Source: JBEBXQ01 sp040391535 (GTDB taxonomy: Bacteria > Bacteroidota > Bacteroidia > Cytophagales > Spirosomataceae). From it: a DNA stretch of 64,000 nucleotides. A model generated the notes under the pieces. The model saw only the letters and a program-made list of their open reading frames with translations, was not told where the DNA came from and did no database searches. The position numbers and the translations under genes were made by a program. Positions within the stretch are counted from its first letter, which is position 1; every line of letters starts with the position of its first letter. This document shows, piece by piece, positions 33,509 through 43,693 of the stretch. Location: positions 1 to 64,000 of the forward strand of contig JBEBXQ010000003.1 of assembly GCA_040391535.1 (NCBI GenBank). Direction: 5' to 3'.

Positions 33509-34858
33509 ATGAATTTAAATTCTTTCCTATCGTCGTATAACAGATTTATACGGAACGCAAAATGGCTATTAATTTGTACACCTGTACCTCTTCTTGCACA
33601 GTCGGTGACAAAGACAGATTTGCCTGCTGATGCAAGTCTGGAAAGTCTGATACAGTTTGCGTTGGAAAACCAGGCAACTGTACAGCAATCAAAAATTGAT
33701 GAAAAGATCACTGACAGCCAGATCAGAAGCAGATTATCGGCGTGGTATCCCCAGGTGAATTTCAACTATAATATTCAGCACAACTTTGTAGTGCAGACCA
33801 GTATTATCGGAGGAAATCCTGTAAAGCTCGGGGTAGACAATACTTCCGGAGCTTTACTCTCACTATCTCAGAATGTTTTTAACCGTGATGTGCTGCTTGC
33901 TCAGAAAACAAAGCAGGACGTAAGATTAATGGCCGGTCAGTCCACTACAGATACCAGAATTAACCTGGTTGCTGATGTGACCAAAGCCTTTTATGATGTA
34001 TTGGCGACACGGGAACAGGTAAATGTTACCGTCGGGGATATTCAGCGCCTGGAGCGCAGCCTAAAGGATACCCGTCATCAGTATGATGCAGGTGTAACGG
34101 ATAAGATAGATTACAAAAGAGCTACTATAGCTTTGAATAATACCCGTGCAGCCCTGAAAACGTATGAAGAAGTACTGAAAGCGAAAATAGAATATCTTAA
34201 AACGGTTGCAGGCTATCCTACCGACCGTTCCCTGGATATTAAGTATGATACACTTCAGATGGAAAATGAAATCTGGATTGATACCATCGCGGGCCCTGAT
34301 CTCAATAGCAGAATCGAATATCAGTTGCTTCAGACACAAAAACGCCTGACGGAATCAAACCTGCGCTACTCTAAATGGAGTTATCTTCCGAGTATTTCAC
34401 TGGGTGCTGCTTATAATTTTAATTATCTGAGCAATACAATGTCTGATCTTTATAAAATAAACAGACCCAATTCTTATGTTAACCTTACACTTTCACTACC
34501 TATTTTTCAGGGAGGAAAACGGAAAGCTGATATCGCGGAGGCAGAACTGCAGCTGAAAAGGCTGGATTGGGACTTTGATGCCTTAGACCTGGGAATCAGG
34601 ACAGAGTATCAGTCCGCACTGGCGAATTACAAAGGGAGTCTTTCTCAGTATCAGTCATTGAAAGAAAACATGGACCTGGCAAAGGAAATTTATGATGTGG
34701 TTAATCTGCAATACCGCTCCGGAATTAAGACTTACCTTGAAGTAGTGACAGCGGAAACAGACCTTCGTCAGGCCCGGATTAATTATTTCAATGCATTGTA
34801 TCAGGTAATGTCGGGTAAAATAGATGTCCAGAAAGCATTGGGCCAGTTGAATTATTAA
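33509..34858 (+). CDS. TolC-like outer membrane efflux protein
   Basis: This 449-residue outer membrane channel has a signal sequence (about 1-32, ending PLLAQS) and two OEP repeats of long coiled-coil helices (ARGINE-type segments such as YDAGVTDKIDYKRA in the first repeat and YRSGIKTYLEVVTAETDL in the second). It is the first gene of a tripartite efflux operon with the adaptor 23 bases and the RND pump about 1.2 kb downstream. The set would export drugs, bile-like compounds or other toxic organics. Confidence 0.9.
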   Translation: MNLNSFLSSYNRFIRNAKWLLICTPVPLLAQSVTKTDLPADASLESLIQFALENQATVQQSKIDEKITDSQIRSRLSAWYPQVNFNYNIQHNFVVQTSIIGGNPVKLGVDNTSGALLSLSQNVFNRDVLLAQKTKQDVRLMAGQSTTDTRINLVADVTKAFYDVLATREQVNVTVGDIQRLERSLKDTRHQYDAGVTDKIDYKRATIALNNTRAALKTYEEVLKAKIEYLKTVAGYPTDRSLDIKYDTLQMENEIWIDTIAGPDLNSRIEYQLLQTQKRLTESNLRYSKWSYLPSISLGAAYNFNYLSNTMSDLYKINRPNSYVNLTLSLPIFQGGKRKADIAEAELQLKRLDWDFDALDLGIRTEYQSALANYKGSLSQYQSLKENMDLAKEIYDVVNLQYRSGIKTYLEVVTAETDLRQARINYFNALYQVMSGKIDVQKALGQLNY

Positions 34859-34881
34859 GAATTGTAATATTTAAGTATAAT

Positions 34882-35994
34882 ATGTATAGTAAAATTTCTT
34901 ACGGTTATCTGATAGCAGCTGCATCTCTGTGGATAGTGACGGCTTGCAACAAAAAAGCTGAACAGGCGCAGGCATCTGTGCAGGGCCCCGTGGCGGTGGC
35001 GGTAGCATTGGAAACTGTCTCACAAAGTGATGTGACGTATTTTGATGAATATCCCGGAACGGTGATTGCGCTGGATCAGGTAGAATTACGTCCACAGGTG
35101 AGTGGTTTCATTACCGGTGTCCATTTCAGCGATGGAGCCCGGGTATCAAAAGGTCAGCTTTTATATACCATAGATTCACAGCTTTACACCGCCAACCATG
35201 ACCAGGCGGTAGCGAATCTGAAAGTACAGGAAGCTAATCTGGTAAAAGCACAGAAGGACGCAGACCGTTATCATCAGCTTGCTGAGCATGATGCGGTTGC
35301 CAAACAATTGGTTGACAATGCTGATGCAGCACTTGAGGTAGCCAAAAGCCAGGTTGAAGCAGCGAAATCTGCTATTCAGGGCGTGCAGACAAATGTCCGT
35401 TATACTAAAGTGGTGGCTCCTTTAAGCGGCTTGATTGGCATCTCCCAGGTGAAAGTCGGCGCGGCTGTTACAGCTGGTCAGACAATCCTTAACACAGTGT
35501 CAACCGACAACCAGCTGGCAGTTGATTTTAATGTGGATCAACGTGAAATCTTCAGGTTTTCGAACCTGATCAATAGTAAAGTTCAGGATTCAACTTTCAC
35601 TTTGGCATTTGGTTCTGAAGTGTATCCGCATCCTGGTAAATTATTATTGCTGGACAGAGCTGTTGATTCTAATACGGGTACAATTAAGGCGCGTCTTGTA
35701 TTCCCGAATCCGGGCGGTTTGCTCAGGTCCGGAATGAATGGTGCAGTCCGTGTAAAAAATCATGCTGCCCATACCGTTACCATTCCTTATAAAGCAGTAA
35801 CTGAGCAGTTGGGTGAATTCTTTGTGTATATCCCAAATGACAGCAATATTGTTTCTCAGAGACAAGTGGTGCTCGGGCGTTCGGTTGGTGCTGATATTAT
35901 CATCAGGAGCGGGTTGAACGGTGGAGAGAAAATTGTGGTCGAGGGTATGCAGAACCTGAGAGAAGGCAGTATGATTAAAACAGAAAGCAAATAA
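34882..35994 (+). CDS. AcrA-type periplasmic adaptor lipoprotein
   Basis: This 370-residue membrane fusion protein has a lipobox (IVTAC, Cys near residue 22), the barrel-sandwich halves (LRPQVSGFITGVHFSDGARVSKGQ and VVAPLSGLIGIS-type segments near 70-95 and 175-190), an alpha-hairpin (about 100-165) and a beta-barrel plus membrane-proximal domain. It connects the RND pump to the TolC-like channel. It sits between the channel and pump genes in the same operon. Confidence 0.92.
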   Translation: MYSKISYGYLIAAASLWIVTACNKKAEQAQASVQGPVAVAVALETVSQSDVTYFDEYPGTVIALDQVELRPQVSGFITGVHFSDGARVSKGQLLYTIDSQLYTANHDQAVANLKVQEANLVKAQKDADRYHQLAEHDAVAKQLVDNADAALEVAKSQVEAAKSAIQGVQTNVRYTKVVAPLSGLIGISQVKVGAAVTAGQTILNTVSTDNQLAVDFNVDQREIFRFSNLINSKVQDSTFTLAFGSEVYPHPGKLLLLDRAVDSNTGTIKARLVFPNPGGLLRSGMNGAVRVKNHAAHTVTIPYKAVTEQLGEFFVYIPNDSNIVSQRQVVLGRSVGADIIIRSGLNGGEKIVVEGMQNLREGSMIKTESK

Positions 35995-36046
35995 TGTTTA
36001 CTGTTTTTATACAACGGATTATTCCTGATTTTGATTTAGTTATAAT

Positions 36047-39000
36047 ATGATTGCAGATATTTTTATAAAGAGACCCGTCACCGCGATTGTAACATCAATC
36101 GTGATTGTTCTTGTTGGTCTTATTGCCATGTATAATCTGCCTGTGGCACAATATCCTGATGTTTCCCCACCTACAGTGTCAGTGACTGGAAACTTTACAG
36201 GCGCAGATGCGGAGACGGTTGAGCAGACAACCACCACACCCATTGAAACCCAGATCAACGGGGTGCCGGGGATGACTTACATGTCCAGTAACAGTACAAG
36301 CAGCGGCCAGAGCAGTATTACCGTAAACTTTGAAGTCGGAACTAATATTGACATCGCTGCGCTTGATGTTCAGAACCGCGTCAGTGTGGCCGAACCATCA
36401 CTTCCGGACATGGTAAAACGTTTGGGGCTAACGGTACGGAAAAGACAACCTTCCGTAATGATGGTATTGGGATTATATTCTCCCAACGGTACCCATAGTG
36501 CTCAGTTTGTAGGAAACTATGCCAATATTTATCTCAAAGATGCCTTGCAAAGGGTAAAAGGAGTAGGGGATATCTTTGCACGTGCAGATGACTTCGGTAT
36601 GAGGATATGGCTGGATCCGGAAAAGCTGGCGAACCTCCGTATGACTCCTTCTGACATTTCGGCCTCTCTTGCCGAACAGAACCTTCAGATTGCTGCGGGT
36701 ACTGTCGGTGGAAATCCGCAACCTGCAGCGCAGGCTTTTGAATACAGTGTACTTACAAACAGCCGTCTGAATACGGTTGAGCAATTTGAAAATATTGTGG
36801 TACGCACTGCCCCTAATGAAGGCAGTGTCGTATTTCTGAAAGATGTTGCGAGGGTAGAACTCGGAAAATTTGACTACGGAGTTAATGCTTTTGTCAATGG
36901 TCGTCCGGCAGCCTTTATGATGATTTATCAGGCTCCCGGTTCAAATATCCTGGATACTTATGACGGGCTGATGAAAGCCCTTGAGGAGGCAAAAAAGAAT
37001 TTTCCCAGTGATATTGACTATGTCTTACCCACGGAAAATGCCTCTGTTGTAAGGGTTTCGGTGCAGGAGGTAATAAAAACTCTGATGGAAGCGCTGGTAC
37101 TGGTAACGCTTGTTGTATTTCTTTTCCTGCAAAGCTGGAGAGCAACGCTGATTCCGCTACTTGCTGTACCCGTATCACTGATCGGAACACTGATCTTTTT
37201 TATTCCGTTTGACTTTACCATCAATACCCTGACTCTTTTTGCGTTTGTACTGGCTATTGGTATTGTGGTGGATGATGCCATTGTGGTGGTGGAAGCTGTG
37301 CAGCATTATATAGATGAGAAAAAGATGTCGGCCAAAGAAGCTACTATTCAGGCCATGAAGGATATTTCTGGGCCGGTAATTGCTATCGCATTGATTCTTG
37401 CGGCTGTATTCGTTCCTGTAAGCTTTGTGCCGGGTATTGTAGGACGGCTTTATCAGCAATTCGCCATTACTATTGCGGTATCGGTACTTTTATCTGCATT
37501 TGTGGCCTTGTCTCTGACACCGGCCTTATGTTCCATTATGCTGAAACCCACCAAGACCAAAGAATCGGAAATGAATTTTCTGGACCGTTTCTTTTTCCGT
37601 TTTAACAAATGGTTTGATAGGGTTTCGCTTGGGTATAAAAGAGGGGTGGCCAAATGGATTAAAGCCACACCATTGGTGATGGTCATGATGGTTTGTTTGT
37701 GTGTCGGCCTGTTTTTCCTGTTTCAGAACAAACCTACCGGCTTCATTCCGATAGAAGATGAAGGTCGTCTGTTTGTTACCTATGAAATGCCGGAAGCGAC
37801 TTCTACAACACGAAATGTGGCTATGCTTCAGGATATCATGAAAAGGATTGAAGATATACCTGAGATCAGGGTTGCGGGTGGCCTTGCCGGAATGAATATC
37901 GTTACTTTTTCGAATAAATCAAACGCAGGTACTTTGTTTATCAACCTGCACCCGTGGTCAGACCGGAAAGGAAAAGATCAGCATGTTCAGGCCGTAATTC
38001 AGAAAATTATGCAGAGAACAGCTGATATTAAGGAGGCCCGGATTATCCCGATCGCCCCACCGGCTATTCCTGGATTAGGAGCTACGTCTGGTTTTACTTT
38101 CCAGTTGCAGCAGACTTCAGGGGGTACTATCAGAGAACTGGAAACGGTAGTTAATGAATTTGTTCAGAAAGTTAATGCACGTCCTGAAATCGGAAGAGCG
38201 TATACTTTCTTTACAGCACGTACACCAAGTTATCAGCTGGATGTAGACAGAGAGAAAGCCAAACGGTTAGGAGTCAATGTGTCGGATGTGTTTAATTCCT
38301 TGTCTGTACTGCTTGGTAGCGGATACGTGAATGACTTTAACTTATACGGTCGGAATTTCCGGGTAATGGTGCAGGCCGACAGTACTTCCCGTTCGTCCAT
38401 GGAAAACATCGGTAAATTCCACGTCAGAAACAGTGGCGGAGAAATGCTTCCTTTAAGTTCACTGGTAAGTTACAGGATCGTGAACAACCCTGCTGTTATT
38501 TCTCACTATAATATTTATCGCTCAGTAGATATTAATGGTACTCCGGCCGACGGTTTCAGTTCAGGGCAGGCGATACAGGCATTAAAAGAAGTGGCAGACA
38601 ATTCACTGCCGGATGGGTACAGCTATGAGTTCAGTGGAATGAGCCTTGAAGAGATAAAATCAGGAAACAGCACCATCCTTATTTTTGGTATATCCATTGT
38701 GTTCGTATTCCTTTTCCTGGCAGCACTTTATGAGAGCTGGACAGTTCCGTTCTCTGTACTGTTTGCCGTGCCGATCGGGGCCTTTGGTTCAATCCTGACC
38801 TTGACTTTCCTTCCGTCATTGTCGAATAATATTTATGCGCAGATCGGGTTGATTACACTGATCGGTCTTGCTGCTAAAAATGCGATTCTGATTGTTGAAT
38901 TTGCCAAGGAAAGGGTAGATGGGGGTATGGAACTGATAGAGGCTACACTCGATGCTGTAAAGCTGAGACTTCGCCCGATTATCATGACGTCCCTGGCATT

Positions 39001-39211
39001 TATACTGGGTGTATTACCTTTGGCATTTGCAACAGGGGCATCATCTGTTTCCAGAAATACGATCGGATGGACTGTATTCGGAGGGATGATTGCCGCTACT
39101 TCACTAGCCATCTTTGTGGTACCGGTATTCTTTGTATTGATTGAAAGGTTTGCCGGAGGTAAGAAGGTCAAGTTTGACAAAAAGAACCTTGAGGTAAAGA
39201 CCCATGAATAA
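36047..39211 (+). CDS. AcrB-type hydrophobe/amphiphile efflux RND pump (HAE-1)
   Basis: This 1054-residue inner membrane pump has the start IADIFIKRPV typical of AcrB/MexB proteins, twelve helices and two large periplasmic loops. Helix four has the proton-relay aspartates D409/D410 (GIVVDDAIVVVE), and the second half has GLAAKNAILIVEFAKE. This separates it from the metal pump at 8414, which has DFG...DG instead. It is the last gene of the operon, followed by a terminator. Confidence 0.95.
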   Translation: MIADIFIKRPVTAIVTSIVIVLVGLIAMYNLPVAQYPDVSPPTVSVTGNFTGADAETVEQTTTTPIETQINGVPGMTYMSSNSTSSGQSSITVNFEVGTNIDIAALDVQNRVSVAEPSLPDMVKRLGLTVRKRQPSVMMVLGLYSPNGTHSAQFVGNYANIYLKDALQRVKGVGDIFARADDFGMRIWLDPEKLANLRMTPSDISASLAEQNLQIAAGTVGGNPQPAAQAFEYSVLTNSRLNTVEQFENIVVRTAPNEGSVVFLKDVARVELGKFDYGVNAFVNGRPAAFMMIYQAPGSNILDTYDGLMKALEEAKKNFPSDIDYVLPTENASVVRVSVQEVIKTLMEALVLVTLVVFLFLQSWRATLIPLLAVPVSLIGTLIFFIPFDFTINTLTLFAFVLAIGIVVDDAIVVVEAVQHYIDEKKMSAKEATIQAMKDISGPVIAIALILAAVFVPVSFVPGIVGRLYQQFAITIAVSVLLSAFVALSLTPALCSIMLKPTKTKESEMNFLDRFFFRFNKWFDRVSLGYKRGVAKWIKATPLVMVMMVCLCVGLFFLFQNKPTGFIPIEDEGRLFVTYEMPEATSTTRNVAMLQDIMKRIEDIPEIRVAGGLAGMNIVTFSNKSNAGTLFINLHPWSDRKGKDQHVQAVIQKIMQRTADIKEARIIPIAPPAIPGLGATSGFTFQLQQTSGGTIRELETVVNEFVQKVNARPEIGRAYTFFTARTPSYQLDVDREKAKRLGVNVSDVFNSLSVLLGSGYVNDFNLYGRNFRVMVQADSTSRSSMENIGKFHVRNSGGEMLPLSSLVSYRIVNNPAVISHYNIYRSVDINGTPADGFSSGQAIQALKEVADNSLPDGYSYEFSGMSLEEIKSGNSTILIFGISIVFVFLFLAALYESWTVPFSVLFAVPIGAFGSILTLTFLPSLSNNIYAQIGLITLIGLAAKNAILIVEFAKERVDGGMELIEATLDAVKLRLRPIIMTSLAFILGVLPLAFATGASSVSRNTIGWTVFGGMIAATSLAIFVVPVFFVLIERFAGGKKVKFDKKNLEVKTHE

Positions 39212-39230
39212 TGGTTTTTGAATGATAATT

Positions 39231-39262
39231 AAAAATGACTGTCTGAAAAGGCAGTCATTTTT
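39231..39262 (+). terminator. Intrinsic terminator of the drug efflux operon
   Basis: AAAAATGACTG (39231-39241) and CAGTCATTTTT (39252-39262) form an 11-bp stem with a 10-base loop, ending in T-rich sequence, 20 bases after the pump stop codon. Confidence 0.82.
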
Positions 39263-39755
39263 AGTTTATAGGCAGGATGGCAATTGATTGTTTATGGAAA
39301 GCACATCGGTTTTTATCCGACAGAGCCAGAAGACCAGGAGTATGCTTGTCAGGTTTATTGATGCTTTAATTGCATGAAGAATATTTAGAAAATGCAATTC
39401 CGTGAAAACGATAAATACCGTGTCACAGGCCTCGGGGCAGGTACATATTCAATATCATTTGGGGATCTTAACATTCTGAAAATAGCATCCTTTCAGGATT
39501 TTACAGGCATTGCCTTCCCCCCTTTTTCTATTATCATTCCACTACTTGGTGGTTATTTTAAGTCCGGAAGACTGGCAGGATTCTAGAAAAGCGGATATAT
39601 CCGAAAATTAACCATGAAACGGTGATAGGATTCTAAACCCGGACTAACGTTAATTACTTGATCAGCAGTAATAATTTTTTAGTACCTGTCAGCGTTTATC
39701 TTTTATAATTTCCTCCGCATAACACACCTGTTTTGAGCCGGAGAGAAAACAAAAA

Positions 39756-39775
39756 TGCCGACCAAGTGGTCGGCA
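39756..39775 (-). terminator. Intrinsic terminator after the L25 gene
   Basis: TGCCGACCA (39756-39764), two bases, TGGTCGGCA (39767-39775) form a 9-bp GC-rich stem. On the minus strand it is followed by TTTTTG. It lies 30 bases after the L25 stop codon. Confidence 0.8.
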
Positions 39776-39805
39776 CGTTTGCATCTATTAGCCATGAAAA
39801 ATAAA

Positions 39806-40372
39806 TTACCCTTTCAATTGTCCTCTCAGTGCACGTGGGATATCCACAGAAGCTACCGGGTTGCTTAACGGGCTTAGGATGGTAAATCCTTCAGCTTTAA
39901 TGGAAGCAACTTTGACAGATTTTCCAAGATCAAGGTTGGTTACATCCACTTCGATATAATCGGGAATGTTTTCCGCAGCACCTTGTACCTGCAATTTAAG
40001 TAATTTCTGGTTTAATTTACCACCTTTCATTACTCCTGTTGAAGTACCTGTTAATTTCACAGGAACTTTTACTTTAATTTGTTTTCCAGGAACGATTTCA
40101 AGGAAATCGGCATGGATGATTGAATCATTTACAGGGTGAAACTGAGTCTCCTGCAAGATTCCCTGATAGATGTCTCCTTCGATGTTAATAGTAATATTAA
40201 AAACATCAGGAGTGAAAAGCAACTCACGGAACAGAATAGTCGGAGCATAGAAATGAACGTGTTCTTTTCCTCCGTACAATACTGATGGAACGTAACCTTC
40301 AGCACGTAGCTTCTGCGATTCCGTCTTTCCGAGATTCGCTCTTTTAAACCCTACAATCTCATGCTTTTTCAT
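39806..40372 (-). CDS. rplY: 50S ribosomal protein L25 / general stress protein Ctc
   Basis: This 188-residue protein has the N-terminal L25 domain (about 1-92, 5S rRNA binding) and the C-terminal TL5/Ctc beta domain (about 95-188) found in the long form of L25. The start MKKHEIVGFKR and LRAEGYVPSVLYGG fit the family. It lies 27 bases downstream of prs, the common prs-ctc arrangement in many bacteria, and is followed by a terminator. Confidence 0.95.
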   Translation of the reverse strand: MKKHEIVGFKRANLGKTESQKLRAEGYVPSVLYGGKEHVHFYAPTILFRELLFTPDVFNITINIEGDIYQGILQETQFHPVNDSIIHADFLEIVPGKQIKVKVPVKLTGTSTGVMKGGKLNQKLLKLQVQGAAENIPDYIEVDVTNLDLGKSVKVASIKAEGFTILSPLSNPVASVDIPRALRGQLKG

Positions 40373-40399
40373 AATTATGGATTAAATTTAGTAAAAAAA

Positions 40400-41344
40400 T
40401 TAATTATTTGTTATAAATAGTGAACTAATAGATTCGTGGTCTCGAATTCTGCCGATCGCTTTTGCGAAAAGTTCAGCGACAGAAAGTACTTTAATTTTGG
40501 GACTATGCCCTTTTAACGGGATCGTATCAGTGATGATCAGCTCTTCCAGCACAGAATTATTAATGTTATCATAAGCCTTTCCCGACAAAACAGGGTGCGT
40601 ACAAATAGCTCTGACAGAAGCCGCTCCTTTGTCTAGAATAATTTCAGCAGCTTTACAGATGGTACCTCCCGTATCCATCAGATCATCCACCAGTACTACA
40701 TTCGCGTTTTCAACATCACCGATTACCTGCATGGATGCAATCTCATTAGCTCTTTTTCTGTGCTTATCACAAAGAACCATATCGGCATTCAGGAATTTGG
40801 CGAACGTTCTTGCCCGTGCGGCGCCGCCTACATCCGGAGATGCGATCAGCAGATCAGGGAGGTTCAAAGCCTGAATGTAAGGTACAAATATCGTTGCTCC
40901 TTCGAGATGATCTACCGGAAAATCAAAGAATCCCTGAATCTGTCCGGCATGCAGGTCTAGTGTAATTAACCGGTCAACGCCTGAGGCAGATAACAGATTA
41001 GCTACGACCTTAGCACCAATGGCAACCCGTGGTTTGTCTTTTCTGTCCTGACGGGCATATCCAAAATACGGAATTACAACAGTTACGTAGTGTGCTGAAG
41101 CTCTGCGCGCTGCGTCTACCATCAGTAACAATTCCATCAGATTGTCGGCCGGTGGAAATGTGGACTGGATAAGGAACACATCACATCCGCGAATTGATTC
41201 TTCAAAGCTGGGGGAAAGCTCCCCGTCACTGAAACTCCGGAGTGTATAGCCACCCAGATCCTTTCCAAAAAAACGAGCAATATCTTTGGCCAGGTATTCC
41301 GATTTACTACCGGAAAAAATCTTTACTGTATTTATTGAACCCAT
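40400..41344 (-). CDS. prs: Ribose-phosphate pyrophosphokinase (PRPP synthetase)
   Basis: This 314-residue cytoplasmic enzyme makes PRPP from ribose 5-phosphate and ATP for purine, pyrimidine, His, Trp and NAD synthesis. Seen are the ATP-loop region (YARQDRKDKPR), the divalent-metal and ribose-phosphate site (LDLHAGQIQGFFD) and the PRPP motif VVLVDDLMDTGGT. The protein matches the usual 310-320 residues. It precedes rplY in the same direction and follows the PAP2 gene by 34 bases. Confidence 0.97.
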   Translation of the reverse strand: MGSINTVKIFSGSKSEYLAKDIARFFGKDLGGYTLRSFSDGELSPSFEESIRGCDVFLIQSTFPPADNLMELLLMVDAARRASAHYVTVVIPYFGYARQDRKDKPRVAIGAKVVANLLSASGVDRLITLDLHAGQIQGFFDFPVDHLEGATIFVPYIQALNLPDLLIASPDVGGAARARTFAKFLNADMVLCDKHRKRANEIASMQVIGDVENANVVLVDDLMDTGGTICKAAEIILDKGAASVRAICTHPVLSGKAYDNINNSVLEELIITDTIPLKGHSPKIKVLSVAELFAKAIGRIRDHESISSLFITNN

Positions 41345-41378
41345 CAGTACTTAAAAAGTTGTGCAAAATTATAGAAAA

Positions 41379-41954
41379 TCAGGCAATTATCTTTGCAATT
41401 TTATTTATTTTTAAAGTTTTGTAAATTATCAGAGCGGCAAGTACCCCCACAAGAGCCCCTACCAATATGTCTCCTGTGTAGTGTACACCAACATAAACCC
41501 TGCTGTATGAATAGAGTACAGACCAAAGGAAGATCCATTTCATCCATTTGATGCGGTCTCTCGTGAGCAGCCATAAAGAGGTGGCCACAGCAAACGAAGT
41601 AGACGCATGCGATGAGGCAAATCCGAATTTACCGCCACATCCGGCTACATTGTGTACCAGATGGCCAATCACCGGGTCATGACAGGGGCGCGGGCGGGCA
41701 AAAAAAGGTTTCATTAATCCGGAGGTTATATAATCAGCGAGCAGGACGGCGAAAATCATGGCAACAAAATAGATCCAGCCGGTTTTTCCATAATTTCTGA
41801 CAATCTGGTAAAGTAAAAACAAATACATAGGAATCCAGGTGTATTTGTTGGTTACCCAATACATAACTGTATCGAAAAACGGGGTATGCAATCCGTTAAA
41901 CCACAAAAACAGATTCTGGTCGCCTGTTATCAGATTGTCTATAGCTTCTGTCAT
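41379..41954 (-). CDS. PAP2 superfamily phosphatase
   Basis: This 191-residue inner membrane protein has five to six helices and the three PAP2 motifs: KPFFARPRPCHD (KxxxxxxRP), SSHAS (PSGH-like) and SRVYVGVHYTGD (SRxxxxxHxxxD), so the catalytic histidines are present. The family removes phosphate from lipid phosphates such as undecaprenyl pyrophosphate or phosphatidylglycerol phosphate; which lipid is used here is not known. It starts two bases after the trpS stop and is likely co-transcribed with it. Confidence 0.9.
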   Translation of the reverse strand: MTEAIDNLITGDQNLFLWFNGLHTPFFDTVMYWVTNKYTWIPMYLFLLYQIVRNYGKTGWIYFVAMIFAVLLADYITSGLMKPFFARPRPCHDPVIGHLVHNVAGCGGKFGFASSHASTSFAVATSLWLLTRDRIKWMKWIFLWSVLYSYSRVYVGVHYTGDILVGALVGVLAALIIYKTLKINKIAKIIA

Positions 41955-41956
41955 GA

Positions 41957-42931
41957 TTAGAATCCGAGGGCCTTTCTCACCCTTTTGATCGTTTTTTGCG
42001 CTATTTCCCTGGCTTTTTCTTCACCTGCGAGCAGCTTGTTTTCCAGCTCCTGCGGATTTTCTTCGTAATAATAATTGAATAGTTTCCGGGGCTCTTCAAA
42101 TTTCTTCATGATCAGTTCGTAGAGTGCCTGTTTGGCATGTCCGTAACCATAAGCTCCGTTCAGATAATTGTGACGCATGGTATTGGTTTCTTCATCAGAA
42201 GCCAGTAAGGAATACAGCTGAAAAGTAACGTCTGTATCAGGATTCTTCGGTTCTTCCATCGGAGTAGAATCCGAAATGATTTTCATGATGTTTTTCCTGA
42301 GTTCTTTTTCCGGCAGGAATACGTTAATGTAATTGTTATAGGACTTACTCATTTTCTGGCCATCGACACCCGGAATGGTCATTAGCCTTTCATCAATCTT
42401 TGCTTCAGGAAGTATCAGCAGCTCTTCGCCGGTGAGGCGGTTAAATGTACTGGCGATGTCACGGGTCATTTCAAGATGCTGTTTCTGATCCTTTCCTACA
42501 GGTACAATATTGGCATCATATAAAAGAATATCGGCCGACATGAGTACCGGATAGGTAAAGAGGCCCGCGTTCACTTCTGCCAGTCTTTCTGACTTATCTT
42601 TGAAAGAATGTGCATTGGACAACATGGGGAAGGGGGTGTAGCAACTCAGATACCAGGTGAGTTCTGTATGCTCCTGTATGCGTGATTGCCTCCAGAATAC
42701 ATTTTTCTCTGTATCAAAACCCATAGCGAGCCAGGTAGCTGCAACGGCTCTGACATATTCATCACGTAATTTCCCGTCTTTGATGGAAGTCAGGGAGTGT
42801 AAATCTGCAATAAAGAAAAAGGATTCATTGCCTGGGTTTCTGGAAAGCTCAATTGCTGGTTGAATTGCACCTAATATATTGCCAAGGTGTGGTCTTCCAC
42901 TACTTTGGATGCCGGTTAAGATTCGTGCCAT
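41957..42931 (-). CDS. trpS: Tryptophanyl-tRNA synthetase
   Basis: This 324-residue class I synthetase charges tRNA-Trp. It has the HIGH-like motif PHLGN near residue 15, GQKMSKSYNN (KMSKS) near 195, and Trp-site features such as SADILLYDANIVPVGKDQ. The length matches bacterial TrpRS. It heads the likely minus-strand run trpS, PAP2, prs, rplY and is divergent from the DUF2461 gene. Confidence 0.97.
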   Translation of the reverse strand: MARILTGIQSSGRPHLGNILGAIQPAIELSRNPGNESFFFIADLHSLTSIKDGKLRDEYVRAVAATWLAMGFDTEKNVFWRQSRIQEHTELTWYLSCYTPFPMLSNAHSFKDKSERLAEVNAGLFTYPVLMSADILLYDANIVPVGKDQKQHLEMTRDIASTFNRLTGEELLILPEAKIDERLMTIPGVDGQKMSKSYNNYINVFLPEKELRKNIMKIISDSTPMEEPKNPDTDVTFQLYSLLASDEETNTMRHNYLNGAYGYGHAKQALYELIMKKFEEPRKLFNYYYEENPQELENKLLAGEEKAREIAQKTIKRVRKALGF

Positions 42932-43015
42932 GGATGGTAATAAAGTTATTCAGATAGTATGAAATGCAAAAATCGTTAAATTGCCCGGGATTTTAAAATT
43001 GAAAACTGTTTCTAT

Positions 43016-43693
43016 ATGCCAGTGACTGCTTCAACCTTTGACTTTCTGCACGATTTAAGTGAAAATAATAACCGCGACTGGTTTCAGAATAACCGGAAAA
43101 GATATGAAAAAGCGAAATCAGAAATAGAACAACTGGTTGATATTCTGATACAGGAAACCGGAAAGATCGAAGAACTGGGACCCACCCGTGTGAAAGATTG
43201 TCTGTTCAGAATCAACCGCGATGTTCGTTTTTCCAAAGATAAATCTCCCTATAAAAATTTTCTGAGTGCTGCCATCGGCCCCGGAGGAAGGAATTCAGGG
43301 CGTATCGATTATTACGTGCATATTCAGGCCGGTGGAAATTCATTTCTGGGTGGGGGCATGTGGTCGCCGACCCCGGCTCAGCTTGCCAAGTACAGACAGG
43401 AAATAGATTATAATGCTGCTGAACTCAAATCAATCATTAATAGGGCTGATTTCAGAAGCTATTTTCCGGAAGTCTGGGGGGAGGTGATGAAAACGGCACC
43501 GAAAGGTTATCCCAAAGAACATCCGGAAATCGGGCTTTTACGATACAAGCAGCTGTTTTTTATGCACAAATTCTCTGATGCGGAAGTGCAGCAGGCTGAT
43601 TTCCCGCAGGAAGTAATGAAAGGGATTGCCTTGTTAAAACCTTATTGCGATTTTCTGAATTACATATTTTTTGATGAAGAGGAAGAAGATTAA
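43016..43693 (+). CDS. DUF2461 (TIGR02453-type) protein, function unknown
   Basis: This 225-residue cytoplasmic protein fits the DUF2461 family: FDFLHDLSENNNRDWFQNNR-like start (about residues 7-26), FRINRDVRFSKDKSPYKN near 62-79 and LGGGMWSPTPAQL-type segment. The family is widespread in bacteria and has no established function. It is a single plus-strand gene whose stop overlaps the stop end of the convergent aminotransferase gene by four bases. Confidence 0.88.
   Translation: MPVTASTFDFLHDLSENNNRDWFQNNRKRYEKAKSEIEQLVDILIQETGKIEELGPTRVKDCLFRINRDVRFSKDKSPYKNFLSAAIGPGGRNSGRIDYYVHIQAGGNSFLGGGMWSPTPAQLAKYRQEIDYNAAELKSIINRADFRSYFPEVWGEVMKTAPKGYPKEHPEIGLLRYKQLFFMHKFSDAEVQQADFPQEVMKGIALLKPYCDFLNYIFFDEEEED

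Larger units (their letters stand above)
39212..39805. other. 594-base intergenic region with no supported gene
   Basis: Between the plus-strand efflux operon and the minus-strand L25 gene I see no convincing gene. It holds terminators at both ends (39231-39262 and 39756-39775) and a perfect 12-base palindrome CGGATATATCCG at 39592-39603. A 64-codon open frame at 39392-39586 has no recognisable motif and is not called. Confidence 0.6.

Noticed and set aside
39392..39586. 64-codon open frame between the efflux operon and the L25 gene
   Set aside because: No motif, no promoter at its start, a composition unlike neighbouring genes and no signal or membrane pattern that would support a real protein.
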